DNA of 64,000 nt. It comes from Holtermanniella nyarrowii. Its lineage: Eukaryota > Basidiomycota > Tremellomycetes > Holtermanniales. Below are positions 1 through 14,490 of this stretch, in pieces. The position numbers were made by a program, and so were the translations under genes. Under the pieces are notes generated by a model. The model searched no databases. It was not told where the DNA came from and saw only the letters and a program-made list of their open reading frames with translations. The first letter of the stretch is position 1. Every line of letters begins with the position of its first letter. Location: the NCBI GenBank assembly GCA_001600035.1, contig BCIT01000010.1:124001-188000 (forward strand), written 5' to 3'.

Positions 1-113
1 TGATAGAAGCTCATCGATGAACGAAGTAACATTGTCCAAACTTATTTGCGACTCGCCAGCTCCAGCATACACACAGCGTGCTCACAGAATACATGCATAC
101 CGTGTGTAATATT

Positions 114-228
114 GATTACCCACGGTCGGTAGTTTTGATTACCGACGAAGTACGCGGGGATTACCCACGGTGTGTAATAATAATGTTGCTAGAGTACTGC
201 TAGAGTACACGCGGTGGGTATATAAATA
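114..228 (+). promoter_or_regulatory. repeat-bearing promoter-like stretch with TATA box
   Basis: The 12-mer gattacccacgg occurs at 114-125 and 159-170, with a related gattaccgacg at 137-147. The 11-mer tgctagagtac is repeated in tandem near 187-207. A tatataaata box follows at 219-228. The order of repeats then TATA suggests a plus-strand promoter. No convincing coding region follows on the plus strand within 600 bases, so the target is unknown; the rest of 229-642 shows nothing else. Confidence 0.35.
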
Positions 229-642
229 GTCCGTCGGTATCAAAACTTACCCCGGGCTCTGACGCGCAGTGCAGGAACGTCACACCCGTCACTTTTGCTC
301 CCGTCGACTAAGCAGCTTGCAAGTGACGCAGCTCAAGCCTCGGCAACTCGCCTGCCGCAAGTCATGCAGACATCTGCAGCTCTGCGTGCTCTAGAAGGAC
401 GTGCTCTGCAAGTTACACATGACGCAGCGACTGCAGACAACGTATACATCGTGAAATAAAGAAATTTGGACCTGATACCATTGCCCACTCGGGGCGTCAT
501 TCCCTCTGATCGCTAGCCTCGTAGTCGCGACGCCGATTGTGCCCGCACTCCACTCGGAATATTTCGCCATCGTCGGAATCGTTCCCATAGCTGGCTGACG
601 AGTCGCCTTCACGAGCGAGGTTATCGTCACGGCCGGCTTTTG

Positions 643-1710
643 TCAATGTGAAGCGGTGTCCCCGGAGCGTGCCCAATGAACGCGCCGGGGTGCGTTTGTA
701 CGACTCATACACAAGGAGGTTGGGAGAGCGAAGGGAATGAAGAAAGTTGGCGCTGAAGGATTTTTCGGCAATCTTCGGACGTAGGAAGAATCAGCAAGTG
801 GCTTTCTCGGGATCAACTCAAATGTGATGTCGTACAACCTAAAGTCGTCAGTGCGGAAAAGAAGCTTCCGAGCATCATGCAGTGCCAACTGCTTTGCTGG
901 CCACTCCAAAACCAGAGTGCCCCCAAAGACAGAATCTTCGAATACAGCTCCGAGGCATCGCTTTCTCCCGCCAACGGCCTTGGCCTCTGCATTCTCCAAG
1001 AGATCACCGAATCTTCTGCGGACCATGACGTCGACAAGGTCAAACATGACAACGGTCGCAAGCAGGTGCTCAATCTGAAATTGGGAGAGCTTGGGACGCT
1101 GCAAAGTCAGTCGTTGAATGGTCTGAACTGCGCTCACCGGCAGATGATCGTTTTGAGCACAGAGAACGAGATCCTCCCAGATTTCCAAACGGTCTAGCTC
1201 CTTCGATATGCAGAGCCTTTTGACTTGGCATCGAGCTTCTGAGGGATAATGAGCTCGTGCACACTGCGGATGGGGAGGATTGACTCACACTGAATCCTTG
1301 AGCGGTGAAGCACAGCGTTGGAAAATCATGAATGACGCGGCGAACGTCTTCCATTGTCGGTCTGCAGCCAGCATTGCTGCATCGATACCACTGGTTGAAA
1401 ATGCAATCAAAATAATTCTGCACTCTCGCTGCTCTTCAACAGAACGTGAGCGCGGATGTCATTGATGACGCGCAATCCGGTCGAGATCTTGTCAAGATAC
1501 TCTTGTGAAGCCGGTTTCACCTCTCCATTGATAGAGATTACTACTCTGAGAGGCGTCAGTGAGCTCTTGGAGTCGTCCATATTGTCTAGCTTTTAGTAAG
1601 CTGTGGTTATTCAGACTTTCGACAGTTGGGTGGGCGAGGGTCGGGGAAGTCTTTGCCGGCGCGGAAGCTTTATGGCTGTACGTGATGACGCATTTGTGGA
1701 GGTCAGTCAT
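643..1710 (-). CDS. uncharacterised multi-exon protein
   Basis: I do not recognise this gene. Reading frames on the minus strand join through canonical short introns. The N-terminal exon starts at ATG 1710 (MTDLHKCVITYSHK). A middle exon contains YLDKISTGLRVINDIRAHV. The next holds NQWYRCSNAGCRPTMEDVRR, and a long last exon has IEHLLATVVMFDLVDVMVRR followed by a beta-rich stretch (VFGGTLVLEWPAK). The last exon has no ATG of its own, so it must be spliced to the upstream exons; one junction would use a less usual GTGTGA donor. The WYxxxxxxxxPxxxxDVRxVI stretch faintly resembles the proteins at 48.5-51.4 kb, so it may be a distant relative. Product, start and exon joins are all uncertain. Confidence 0.35.
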
Positions 1711-3128
1711 GTTGTGTACCCTAGACTTCATCCAAGAGAGTCCGCAGCCATGAGCTGAAGGAAGATCGGGCAAAGTATGCTGGAGCGCAACTGTCAGAAA
1801 CAGGCGGATATCGCTACAACAGTGTGAAGACCTTTGTGTCAGTCTCACTTAGCCGCAATCCTCTGGCTATGATCCCGTACTCATGCACTTCCACAAAGGT
1901 TGTAACAAGCTCGACGACAACGATGATGAGACTTGGGTCATCACTCAAAGGTCTCTTCGCCTCTTCGCAAGGGCAGGCTAAGTTGTGCGTTGCTCAAGCT
2001 GAGTGCGAAAGGGTGGAAACCTTGCCATGAGCACCCGATCTTCCTTGTCTTTGTATTCAAGTTTGCTCAGCCTTTGTGGATGTGCTTGTACTTGGACAAA
2101 GTCGCCGTCATGGCTAGGGCTTTGAGGATCAGACAAGATTGTCACGACTCTTGCCTCACTGCTGTCCCAGTGACTGGCCGGCCACGTTTATACAACGGTG
2201 TGGAGGTCGTTCGCTGTATCCTGTTCTCACCACGCAACCTCGAGGTCTGTAAGCAGATAGATTGACGGCCTAACGCGGATCATTCTGTTGGTCTCCGAGC
2301 TTCGAGATTGGCCTCACAGTATATTAATTATTCGAATTCGAGGATGACACGGTGAGAACCCTCGGCTTATACCCTGAAATCAGTCAAAAGTGGTATGCAT
2401 ACTGATCGTTCTTCATAGACTCGATGTTAATTCCAGCTGGCTCGACCATTCCGAGGTTTCTCGTCCCGCGATCTTGCAAGTTTGGGAATGTTTAATGCGC
2501 CGCTAGCTGCTGGCGTTTGTTTGATGTCCAGCGCTTTACCGGGCCAGCAATTGAACCATGATCAGCATCGCAGCTCCAACCTAAGTTTGGACACTGTAGG
2601 CTGTATGACGTTGTATCGTGCCACCCGACGACGTGACCTGCTTTCTTTTCAGTACTTCCGGTCCACGCGTGTGCTCGAGCGCCCAAGCCTCTGAGCTAAC
2701 GCTTTGGGCAGACTCTCGAGCCCCTATCTTGTAGCTTTCAATTACTCTGATTTCATAGATTGATCGCAATGCATCACACTTGCCACGATTGCGTAAATAT
2801 TCCCTGGACGCGTCGAAATGGCAATCATGAAACGTCTGTGCGACCCCTGTAGATGTTTCAGCCAACCATGAGGACAATAGGAGGTGATCGTCCTTTTCAA
2901 GGGGCTAGCATCAAAGTCCGTGCGGCTAAGCGAAAAGGTGATGACCGCACGGATCATAAAGGAGGTTTGCTAGTCCTTAGCTCCTTTCATTCACACTGCA
3001 TTCGGTAGAGCCGCTTGCGTCCAGGTTCACTCCTTTCAATAGCACCACACCACGCAAGCTCGCTCCACCTATACACACTTTTGATTGTCACCTCCTGTCG
3101 CTTTCATCGCCCCTCATCACATTGCGAC
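1711..3128. other. intergenic, upstream of the MAP kinase
   Basis: Only short frames without homology or good splice structure are present. The last 150 bases are C/T-rich (cacctcctgtcgctttcatc) and probably form the 5' leader of the kinase gene. Nothing else is recognised. Confidence 0.5.
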
Positions 3129-4780
<1,652 letters not shown>

Positions 4781-5073
4781 GTGAAGACTTGGCTGTTCTT
4801 GTACTTTTAGATGGTTGATGTTATGTTGCATGATCTTGATACCTTGCGTGGCTCTTGATACCACCTAGCTCATTCAGATGTTCGCTTGCTCGCGTGCGCT
4901 GCGGTGACCTTTGAATGTGACCCGTGAGACTGGAAGAGTTTAGAATCAAGAAATATCATACATTCAGTACCCCAACTAGCTACAAAGTCGAAGTTCACTC
5001 GTGTACCCTCGACCTCAACGAACGTGCGCTCTGCCATTATCAGTCCTTTGTCTTTGCTGAACACAGCAACAAC

Positions 5074-5769
5074 TCACAGCTTCAGACCCCCCTCTTTGCC
5101 TAACCCAAGCTCCGGATCATCGCCAGCCCTCCTCAAATTGCCAACTCTAGTATGCCGTTCTCTTTCCTTCTTCACACCTTTTACATCAGGCAAAAAACTC
5201 GCAAAAGCATTTTGCTTCATGCCTGAAGCTTGCGGTGCCATAAAAGGTCCTATCAATGGCATGATGGGATCGATGGATACGCGATCGCTTGAGCTATCGC
5301 TTAAGCTTTCGGGTCGAGGTTTGATTTCTTTGCCTGCGTTCCATCGTTTAAAAGCGGCATCTTGGCGGCGCCGACGATACCAGAATGCGAAGGCTGCTAG
5401 GATGACGATGATGAAAGAGGCGACTGTGCCTATGATCATGGCTTTGTTCGTTGCTGCGACATTAGGATTTGCGTGCAGAAGAGGTGGGTGCCCTTGTCAC
5501 TGTGGGTGTACATACTTTGGCCTGGGGAGTAGTTCTCGCCTGAAGAGTCAGTTGTATGCTGGCTGAAGGCAGGAGGCTTACCTGGTGAAGGAGTGGAAGA
5601 CATGTCTGACTGACACTCAGACCCGTTATCACAGTAGGTGAGATCGATGCAGGTGTAGCTTTTCTTTGCCACTGCTAGTTGCCACCCGATATCCGAGAGC
5701 AGAACACTGTATATACCCACACGGATGTACAAAGCAAAGGCCCACAATCAACAATCCATGCCCAGCCAT
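5074..5769 (-). CDS. small single-pass membrane protein
   Basis: Spliced model: ATG at 5769 gives a short hydrophobic leader (MAGHGLLIVGLCFVHP) that looks like a signal peptide. A Cys-containing ectodomain follows (SYTCIDLTYCDNGSECQSD) with an S/P-rich spacer. One transmembrane helix (IIGTVASFIIVILAAFAFWY) is closed by a stop-transfer RRRR. The cytosolic tail of about 95 residues is rich in Ser, Lys and Arg and ends GKEGGLKL. Three introns of 42-70 nt are needed. The one before SYTC rests only on splice signals; without it no in-frame ATG is found upstream of DMSSTPSPG. The layout resembles fungal Mid2/Wsc-like or receptor-like surface proteins, but no family motif is visible. The cellular role is unknown. 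Confidence 0.6.
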
Positions 5770-6432
5770 ATTTAAGGGGTTCAAGGGAGGTAATGAGCCT
5801 AGACGCGACCGCGGCCGAAAGGGGTTGTCATCCCGAAACAGCGAACAGTGCGCAGAAACGCATGATCATCGCGCTGATCTTTCAAGAAAAGGAGTGATCA
5901 TCATCCTTTGATCACGCCTGAGCTTAGCAACGCGCAACAGGAGTCCTTTAGAAATGCACCGTGCCTGCGCATCGACGGAGATCGTCCGCCGGTGGGCTTG
6001 GTCCCTTGAAAAAGAACAATACCCGATTCTTGGGACTGTGAGCCGTGGAAACCGGCATTGGCGGCACGGGCACGTGGGTGGATCGTCTCTTCCTTTGTAG
6101 CTTGAACTTGCATTCATTCCACGTCCGAAATGAATGGCTTTCCAAGTTCCTTCCTCGAGGGCTTGAGGTAACCTGATAACTCAGCATTGTAGTCGCAACA
6201 TTGGGCACGAAGGACAAGAGGTTACGACGTCGCTAGCAGCTGACTGTTAGCAAGGCTAGCAGACCCACCGGCTGAGACCAGCCGGGTCGCGAACAGGAGT
6301 TATCGTCGTTTCATCTGAAGCAAACCATAATCTGGTACCTGCAAGTATCTCCGTTCCTACACTGTGTCTGTGTTCCTGTAAGGAAAACAAACAAACAGAC
6401 AAACGTGCTTGGACAAGTACAAACATCCCATC
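5770..6432. other. intergenic between two minus-strand genes
   Basis: Short frames only. A run of aacaaacaaacagac lies at 6386-6401, just beyond the end of array copy 1. I see no RNA gene or repeat. Confidence 0.5.
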
Positions 6433-9144
6433 TCAACTATACAACTCCGCACTTTCCAAAATCTCATCCGAAGCAGCCTCCACCTCTTCCCTCAATCTCG
6501 CCACATAAGCTTCTCTCCTCGCAGCATCCAAATGCCCAGCTCTTCTTCTCACAAAAGGCGCAAAGTCGACATACCGAGCATGTCCTACCAACTCAATATC
6601 TTCCAGCCGTCGCTCCAGCTCCTCTTTACGCCGGCTAAGCTCCTCATTAGACTGCCGCAGCGCAAACGTGATTTCCCTCTCCTTCATCAACAGCTCGAAC
6701 AGGTCGAGTGTGGACCTTGATGACTCCTCCTTGTAGAATTTTGATGGACGCTCAATGTCGGCGCTTTCGAGCGAGTCGGCCCGTAGGCGTTTGTGAGGGT
6801 ACGTTGGTGATGGGGAAGGTTTGATGTTGACCACAGGCAAGTTCGAGTCAAGTTGCATTGGCGAAGATCGTAAGGCGAGATAAGCGTCGACCTCGGGGAG
6901 ATCATCACAACTGGAGGCTTGCTGCCTTCGCATTGTGAGCTGCTCTGGTAGCCATGGTGACGGTACCTCCTCTTCGAGACTGCTGTCGTTGGCTGTGAAT
7001 GCGAGATCTGGCCCGCCTCGTCGTTGAGACAGACCCTTTGCCGGAGTCGGTGTCGTTGATGCCGAGGAATCTGCTGCCTTCACGCTGCAGGACACTTGCA
7101 GCTCGACATGCGTATCTCGGGGTGGTGTGTGAGGAGCGACAGACGTGATTGACACTATTGTCTGGGGTACCGCCGCCACTTGCGTTTCGCGGTCGATCGC
7201 CGCAGCTGCGCTTTCAGCAGTATGAACATGGCCGTCTCGACTTGCTGTCACTGTAGCAGCAGCGGGTGTCTGCGTGGCGGAGATGACCATTGTGGCACCC
7301 GAAGCCTGGCCCACAACCTCTTGCTCAGCAGCGCTGCTTGGCAACCCCGCTGAAGTACCGACAGGTGTCGAAACTGCACACAGTTGCTCTGAGCGCGACG
7401 GTTTGCGACTTCTCGCAGAGGCGCCACCAGCAGGTGGTGTCTCGAGCTCGTACTCTTTTGGCTTTGGAGCTGAAAGAGAGGAGGCCGACCGAGTGAGCGA
7501 TGGGCGGCTGCCATTCGATTGTAGTCTTGGATCTCTTGAAGAGGGACCTGTTGGCAGTGCAGTGGCCGGTGTCTCGGGTGGCGAGATTTGCATTGGGGTA
7601 GGCTCTAGTGCTGGGACGCATCAGCTCAAGCGCTAGCAAGTGTTACTCACGAGTTTTGTCTGGAGCAGGTACAACGCTCTCCCAGGGGGGTGTGCAAGTA
7701 GCTTCAGGCTTGACAAAGCGTACAAAAGTCCGCGTCGCCACTAACGCATCAACCGCGTTCTGAGATTCCTCAGGATGCGTGAAGATGACACGCGACTTCA
7801 TCACGTCCTCTTCTATAATGACACGCTCGACCGCACCGTGCGAAGCCGCAAGATGAAGCACTTTCATCTGTACGTCTTGTCTGAAGCGTTCACTCAGCAG
7901 TCGATGGATTGCGAAACCCGAGTCCCACTAGCTGTCAGCACTTGCGTCATTGTATGTACGTACCTCTAGATAGCACAAGCCGTAGACATGAGCTGCTGGC
8001 GCAAATGCTGGATCCCATACTCGTGGGGCAAAGTGAGCGCATTCGGACTCAGCCGAGTATGGAACCACAGTAGCATGCGCCGGCGGAGGCGAACCACACG
8101 GAGACGCACGCCTCTGATCTTGTACACGCTGCTGCAGTTCAAGCTGCCGATTTGTATCTGCGCGCTGAGGTCGCGGCACATACGCATTGGAAGATGATGG
8201 CAAAGCATACTGCTGAGGCGTCCCATTTACAACCCCATGAGGTGTCGTAGGAGTGGGTGGTAGAGGAAACGACAATCGCGTCATCGATGGATTGACGTTG
8301 AAAGTCCGAGGCCGATCAGGAAGGCTTGTCGGACGCGTTGTTGTTTGGGGGAAGAGGAGGGAGTGGAGTCTGTGGATCGAGAGAGAGGGACATGAGTCTG
8401 AGGTTGAGGTAATGTGGAAAGATTGGGGTGTGGATGGAAGGCAGAAACTTAGCGCTGGGTGGTTGAATGGGAGGACCGTGCGTTTGAAGTGGTGGAGGAA
8501 TATGCGCTTGATCCGCTAAGCTCGGCGGTGGCAAAGCCGATCTTGCAGAAAGCATTGCGCGCGGTCCAGTAGGGATTTTGGTCGGGGTGCCTGTTGGTCG
8601 AGCGGGGCCAGCAAGAGGAAGAGCGGCGTCTTCTTCCTCGAGTACACTTGAATTATCACCGTGCTGATCCGGCCCTGGCCCTAGCCCCTTGTCACTGGAT
8701 CCAGCCTGCAATGAAGCGACAGCATCACTTCTCCCCGCAAAATTGTCCTGCTGACCCGAACTATTCCTTCCTTCCACACAGAGTCTCTCAATTGTTACAG
8801 GCCCGCGGACGCCATTGTCATGATAGCGATGCTGCAGATCGTGCCATCGGACCCAGGAATTGTAATGGCATTTACCTTGCCGAGTCTTGCTCAAGAGATA
8901 TTCCAAATCACACGGATTATTGTAAGTGAGGGCGATCTGGGTAGCGTGGTGATCCCGTACGAAACTGTGAAAGGGTCCCACTTGCGCAAAGATCTCCTTT
9001 ACAACGTCATTTGACATGCACTGTTGTATGCTGTGCGTTAGAAGACCGAGAGGGTATCCTTGCTTACCCTGTGACCCGGATTGATGTCTGCTCAATGGCT
9101 TGGGTTACAAGCGTCTTGTTGGAAAGATGAACGTTGGTACTGTT
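6433..9144 (-). CDS. array copy 1: RRM-fold modules plus C-terminal signature
   Basis: First member of the unknown tandem family. The exon beginning at 9144 gives the first beta strand (QTSIRVTG). A phase-2 intron follows, then SNDVVKEIFAQVGPFHSF and the strand TQIALTYNN, an RRM-like beta-alpha-beta-beta-alpha-beta order. A long Pro-rich linker leads to CYLE, a phase-0 intron, then WDSGFAI and a second module with RVIIEED, SRVIFTHPEESQNAV and TFVRFVKPE. The next linker carries SSRDPRLQ. The C-terminal part has a charged coiled coil (SNEELSRRKEELERRLEDIE) and the shared signature ELVGHARYVDFAPFVRRR...EAYVARL. The module pattern is closest to copy 8 on the other strand. The 5' exon was not found with certainty. 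RNA binding is inferred from the fold only; RNP1 aromatic residues are weak. Confidence 0.7.
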
Positions 9145-9524
9145 CTGTCAGCTCGCTGAAGGAGATGCTCATACTCAGCGTACCGTTTATCCTTAGCTCT
9201 ATGATTCAAGGTTTCTAAAGAATGTGGCCCAGGATCTCCATGATAGTGAACCGTGCTATAGCTAAAGGAGAAGACAAGTTCTCGCAATAGGAGGTAAGCT
9301 TAAGGGTGGGTGGCAAGATCGCGAACAAAGTTAAAGGTATTATTATGCGAGAAGTTGACGTAACAATGGACAAAGGAAGGTATTTAGGTGTATGCATCAA
9401 CATCAAAGGAATGGCGGATCCTCCTAGACAGAACTTTGCACTGCAAGCTACTCCTCAGGACAACATCTCCTTTCCTTACACCTGATCCGTCGTCAGCCGT
9501 CGTGGGGCGGCAAGAACCTGCCGC
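9145..9524. other. spacer between copies 1 and 2
   Basis: Likely holds the unresolved 5' exon and promoter of copy 1. An intron acceptor (gagctgacag, minus strand) sits directly before the copy 1 exon at 9144. No other feature seen. Confidence 0.4.
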
Positions 9525-11672
9525 TCAAGACACGTTTGCGAATTCGCGCACAGCTTCCGCCATACGTTGCTACAACTTAACAACGTACGCCTCCCTCTCT
9601 TCCAAAGATTGATGTCCCGCATGAGCCATCACAAAAGTCACATACGCTGAATCATGAACATGACCGACAACTTCAATAGCAGCGATCCGCTGCTCGAGAT
9701 TCGCCGCATTCAGCCGCACAGCCACGAGCTCGGCCAGGGCAGCAGAGCGAGGATCATGCGTACGATGCTGCGATAACGGTGTGCTCGAACGTGCTCGTTT
9801 CGGAGATCGCGGGTCCAGGTTCTCGAAGGATGCTTCGCGCCATCGCCAAATGCGGGACAGTCGACGCCTCGGGAGTGGAGTCGAGCGCCACCGACAGGGA
9901 CGATAGCGCAGCTTGTGCTGGCGGAGACTTGTCCGCACATATCATATCTCTGTCAACAGCAATGGCAGCCCCAGGCATCTCGAGTGACGCGACAATGTTG
10001 CCAGGAGTCTGAGTAAAAACGATGCTGGCGGCCCTGAAGCCGTCTTGCACATCAACGTTCATACCCAATTCATCAGAGACCAAGGCCTGAAGAGCCTCCA
10101 GCAGACTCAGACCACGCTCAGACGAGACAAGTTCACTCGCCAGACTTGGATCAGGTAGATCAAGATCAATCGGCGGTGGCTCCGACTTTGACAGTGAAGG
10201 TGGAACGCATGAAGCCTCTTCAGACCAAGTGGCAACCTACAGTCGTGATGATGAGGACGCCTGAGCCGAAGCAGGACTTTCGGCCGTAGTGTCAGAGACT
10301 TTCCGCTCCATCTCCCAATTGCCCTCAGGCATATCCAGAGGAAGCGGTGGCGGCTCTGATCTCGGTGGCGAAGGCGGTGCCGATTCCACCTCGCAAGCAG
10401 CAGATGCCGCAATCGGCAGAAACCCTTTTGGCAAAAGGTGGATAACCAGCCAAAGGATGCGACAGCCTCTTCCTAATCCTCCTCATACCCAACTGTACCC
10501 AAGGCCGCCAATAATCACCTTGCAGCCCTGCACACCAAGAATCAGGATACCAGTACCCATCAACAGCGACATTCCCAAGAAGCGCATTGACGGCGACTTG
10601 GTCCGTGAAGATCAATGTGAGGATACCGTTTGCGCGGTCGCGATGAAAGAGCTTGAAGCGCCCAAAGGGGCAAAAGGTGGATGTTAATTGCCAATCTGGG
10701 ATATTGGGTGGTATGCTGCGACATTAGACGAGTTTAGCCTGCATTTTGAGGACTTACTGCCTGATATCAACACCGAGATGGAGATCCTCTACTTCGAACG
10801 AAAGGCCAGAACTGACGAGCAAGTGTTGAGTATGGATATAGGGCTGTGGTCGCTGTTGCTGTGCGCGCCAATTGAAGGCATCTTCGGCTGCAGAACTCTA
10901 AGGAGGAATTGTATCGACTTGGCCCGGAAATGATAGTTGAGGCATGTGGGCAGGAGGCCATAAGCCGGAGCCGGGGAATGCGGCGCAGGCGGATGCACAA
11001 GAGGATATTGGGCCAGTGGAGGCGGGCTTAAATACAGCACTGTAGGTTGTGCAGTGGACGACCGACTTTTGGCGTATCGCGGTGCATGGGGAGCAGAGAT
11101 GGGTTTGGGAGGGAGATTATATGAGGTTGAGGGCTGCAGAGAAACGCGCTTTTCGAGAGGCTCCGAGATCAATGGCTCGTCACTTTGTTGACTCCCTTCT
11201 CCTCCGCCCACGACGCCTTTATGCTGACCGTTTTTCCTTCGTGCGCCTCATCCCACCATCGTCAACAGCACGATCATCCAGTCGCCTAATCTTGACAAGT
11301 CCATCCCATCTTGCTTGACATAACGGTAGTCATCATTCAGCATATGCTGCACATGCCAAAAATCGTCCTTCGCCGTGTCCATGAGCCGAAACACGTATCG
11401 CTCCCAACGGTATTTCAGAGTGAGCGAACGGCCCATGTGATCTCTTTGAAAGTGTTTGACGACATCTTCGGGCCCAAACATCTCCATTAGGCATGCATTG
11501 TTGACAAAGGGTGGGATGCTACAGCGGTCAGGGTTGTTTATGTCATTCAAACTCACGGCTTGATGATGATCCATTTCGAGGAGGCGACCTCGTCTTGCCG
11601 AGGAAAGCCAGGTTCAAAGCTGTCTCTCCAATCTGAGCCCTGTTCCATGGACTCCTGCATACCCGTGTTCCA
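9525..11672 (-). pseudogene. array copy 2: decayed paralogue
   Basis: It is collinear with copies 3-5. The N-terminal motif GFPRQDEVASSKWIIIKP is followed by a phase-2 intron and module A (CLMEMFGPEDVVKHFQRD, SLTLKYRW, KDDFWHV). A Pro/Ser linker follows, then LGVDIRQ, a phase-2 intron and module B (NIPDWQLTSTFCPFGRFK, GILTLIFTD, VDGYWYPDSW). After that the frame degrades. There is an in-frame TAG near 10227 inside the acidic/proline linker and a frame change near 9780. A TAG at about 9572 cuts the C-terminal signature after REAYVVKL, where the paralogues continue with a KxRMADA-type sequence. The acceptor expected before the WNTG exon is also absent. At least three lesions make this a pseudogene, although the first two modules remain open. 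Confidence 0.65.
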
Positions 11673-12183
11673 TCCGTGTTTACTCGACTTCCACCTATTG
11701 TGGAATGAGCTCGGTCTTGATGTCTACGACTCACTTGTCCCCAGCCTCTCCTTCTTTCAAGTGATCTGGCAGAAAAAGTTGATTTCGCACGAAACGTTGT
11801 TTCCGAAGCTTCTTGTTCCGTACTGGATTCCGACCCAACATGGTAGCAAGGTCGCTCTAGGCGCCCAAGGCCCACCAACTCGCGGTAGATTCTCCTTGAG
11901 CACAGCAGGAGCACGGACAAAGTCAAACGCGTCAACCGCACCACCTTTATTTATTTCCTCCCCCCTCTCTGCATTGCATTTGCCACTCACTGCTACCAGT
12001 GTCCCTTCGCCATCCCAGATTCCCAGTCCAAAATGCGTAGATCATTGATACATACATTATAAGCATCCTGTCTCGGCTCCCCTCTTGAGACTCCAGCGCG
12101 TGCTGATTGTTAACCTCATTGACACCTCAAGTACACTCTCGCTTCCCTCGTCGAGACACATCACTAAAGCTCCGCCACTCCCG
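11673..12183. other. spacer between copies 2 and 3
   Basis: No gene, RNA or repeat recognised. It should contain the former promoter of copy 2 and the 3' end of copy 3. Confidence 0.4.
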
Positions 12184-14490
12184 TCAAGCGCTCAGCTTGC
12201 TCAGCTCAAGCGCAGCATCCGCCATCCGCTCCTTCAGCTTGACAACATACGCTTCTCGTTGATCCAAATGAAGATGCCCAGCGTGTGCTCGTACAAATGG
12301 CACATACGCAAGATCTCGAACATGGCCGACGACCTCAATATCAGCTATCCGCTGCTCAAGATCGCGAGCCTTTAGACGCTCGGCCACAAGGTCGGCCAAG
12401 ATGATGGCGCGGGGATCGAGCTTTGATCGTTGCGATGGAAGTTGTAATGATGGGGTATGTGTGCGTGATCGCTTTGGAGATTGAGGGTTGATCGTCTCTT
12501 CTGACGGTTTTCTCAAAGGTGCTGGCTTTGGTAAAGTCGATGCTGTAGGGATGACTGGTCGGTCTGGGCCAGTCAAGGAGACCTCTGGGGGTACCACAAC
12601 AGGCTGAGGAGGCGCGAGCTCGTCATTGAGAGTGACATTGGCCTTTGGAAGCGAGCTTTCGCTTTCAATCGACTTGCTGTCTGCGGTGGGCGTCACGGCG
12701 GAGGACATCTCGGCGGAGGACATCTCGGCGGAGGCAGGCTCGACGACAGCGGACGGATCTTGAGCAGGTTCAAGGTTGCCAGCCTCGCCATCGACACTAT
12801 CCTCGACATCAACGTCCATATCCACCTCATCATTGCCAACCATAACAAAACCATCGCTCGGTGATTGAGGCTCGGAAGCATTGCCTTGACTTGCAAGCTC
12901 TAGATCAGATAGATCTAGAGGGAGTGGCGGGGGCGTCAGTGTCGGTGGTGATGGTGGCGGGGACGTCTTCTCGTCACCATCCAGGAGAGAATGTTTGATA
13001 TAAGGAGGATATTCCGCTCTAAGATCCAACAGCTTCTCCCCAATCCTCCGAATACCCAACCTTGGACATTGCCGCCAAAAGCGTTGCACCTGCTCCTTCC
13101 AACACCACATGGCAGGATACCAGTAGCCATCTGAATTGACTTTATCCATAAGCGCAGTCGCAGCTGCTGCTTCTGCAAACACCAACGTGACGGTCCGGCT
13201 GCGACGGTCATGATGAAGCGATTGGATGCGACCAAACGATACAAAGGCGGACTTGATTTGCCAGTCTGGTGTATTGGGTGCTAGACTGAGGTCGTCAGTC
13301 TACATGCAGACATGGCATGTGAGATCGACGTACTGCCTGATATCAACTCCGAGAAGACGCATATCCTCCTCGGCAGGTTGCGTGCCGTACAAATCTGGGT
13401 GCGTCACGTCCTGCTCACGCTTCAGCTGCCGTCGATAGCGATCAGTCTGCTGAACGATCGATAGATTCTGCTGCCGCCGCTGCTTGGCGCGCCACGCGGC
13501 GACTTCTGGAACGAAAGCAGCTCGGGGGAGGGGCAAGTCGTCCTCGTCTGCGCCCGCACTTGCACTCGCCTCCGCGGAGGCTGAGCGGAGTGGCGTCACA
13601 GGTGGATATCCGGGAGTCCAGAAAGTAGTCGATGGCATTGGGGGCGCTGAAAGAACTGGTGGCAAACATGGCGCGAGTAAAGGTGGCGCTGGAAGAAGTG
13701 GCGGAGGATGAGGGAAGTTTAGTGGGCCCAATGGATGCCTATGTGGGTGTACAGTGTCAGGAATCCAAGACTCCAAAGAGATGATGTTGGAGCTGTGATG
13801 GAGGGGAAGAGGTTGCATTGGAAGGACAGATGGCATTGACTGCTCGGAAACAAGCTCGGTGCACTTCAACGAAGGCGGTGGCACCAAAAGAAGACCAGCT
13901 TTTCGTAACCGAGGATCTCTAGAAGAGTCGCAGAAAACCATGGTGGTGGCCGGTAAGCTTGGCGGGATGAAATGAGGTCTTGTGTCGGGAGGACTAACGT
14001 GTTGACTCACTACGCCCGGGCCTTCAACGCTTGGCGCCTGGGCTGCGCTCAGGTCAAGACCAGTCCCGCCACTTGGCCCAATCAACCGTCGTATTCTCAC
14101 AATTCCATCCCACTTTTTCCTCACGTGCCTCTGTGCAAAAGGTATCAAGTGCTTCAAGTCCCAAAAATCATCCTTCCCCTTGTTCATGAGCCGATCTACG
14201 ATGCTTTCTCTGCGGTACCCAAGCGTAAGCGTACGGGACAATTGATCTCGCTCAAAGTGTTCAAAGACCGTGTGTCGTCCGAACATCTCCCTCAGACAGT
14301 CCGTGGAGACAAATAGCGGTATTCTAGTTCTGTCAGATGGCCTGGAGAGCATCACTCACGGTTTGATCACAATGTAGGTTGATTTCTCAATCTGATGCTG
14401 GCGCGGAAAGTTTCCGCACTTGAAGCAGCCTCTCCACTTTGGCCCTTCTAACTTGGCCGACGCTAACCCAGCGTTCCATTCTTCTTCATG
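12184..14490 (-). CDS. array copy 3: two RRM-fold modules plus C-terminal signature
   Basis: Order: N-terminal FKCGNFPRQHQIEKSTYIVIKP (shown here as one short segment, split by its residues at about 14380-14450); a phase-2 intron; module A (RIPLFVSTDCLREMFG, TLTLGYRRE, KGKDDFWDLKHL, WDGIVRIRRL); a linker with SSRDPRLRKAG; LGVDIRQ; a phase-2 intron; module B (NTPDWQIKSAFVSFGRI, TVTLVFAEAAAATALM, SDGYWYPAMW, LGIRRIGEKL); an S/E-rich tail; and finally DPRAIILADLVAERL leading into IEVVGHVRDLAYVPFVRAH and ending LELSKLSA. The tail shows a small DNA-level tandem repeat (ctcggcggaggacat, about 12709-12738). All frames needed are open. The first codon was not identified; the reading frame is open to about 14515. 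This is one of the best-preserved copies. Function is unknown, and RNA binding is inferred from topology. Confidence 0.7.

Noticed and set aside
5024-5566. 180-codon plus-strand frame
   Set aside because: It is antisense to the membrane protein whose minus-strand frame has a clear transmembrane helix and stop-transfer sequence.
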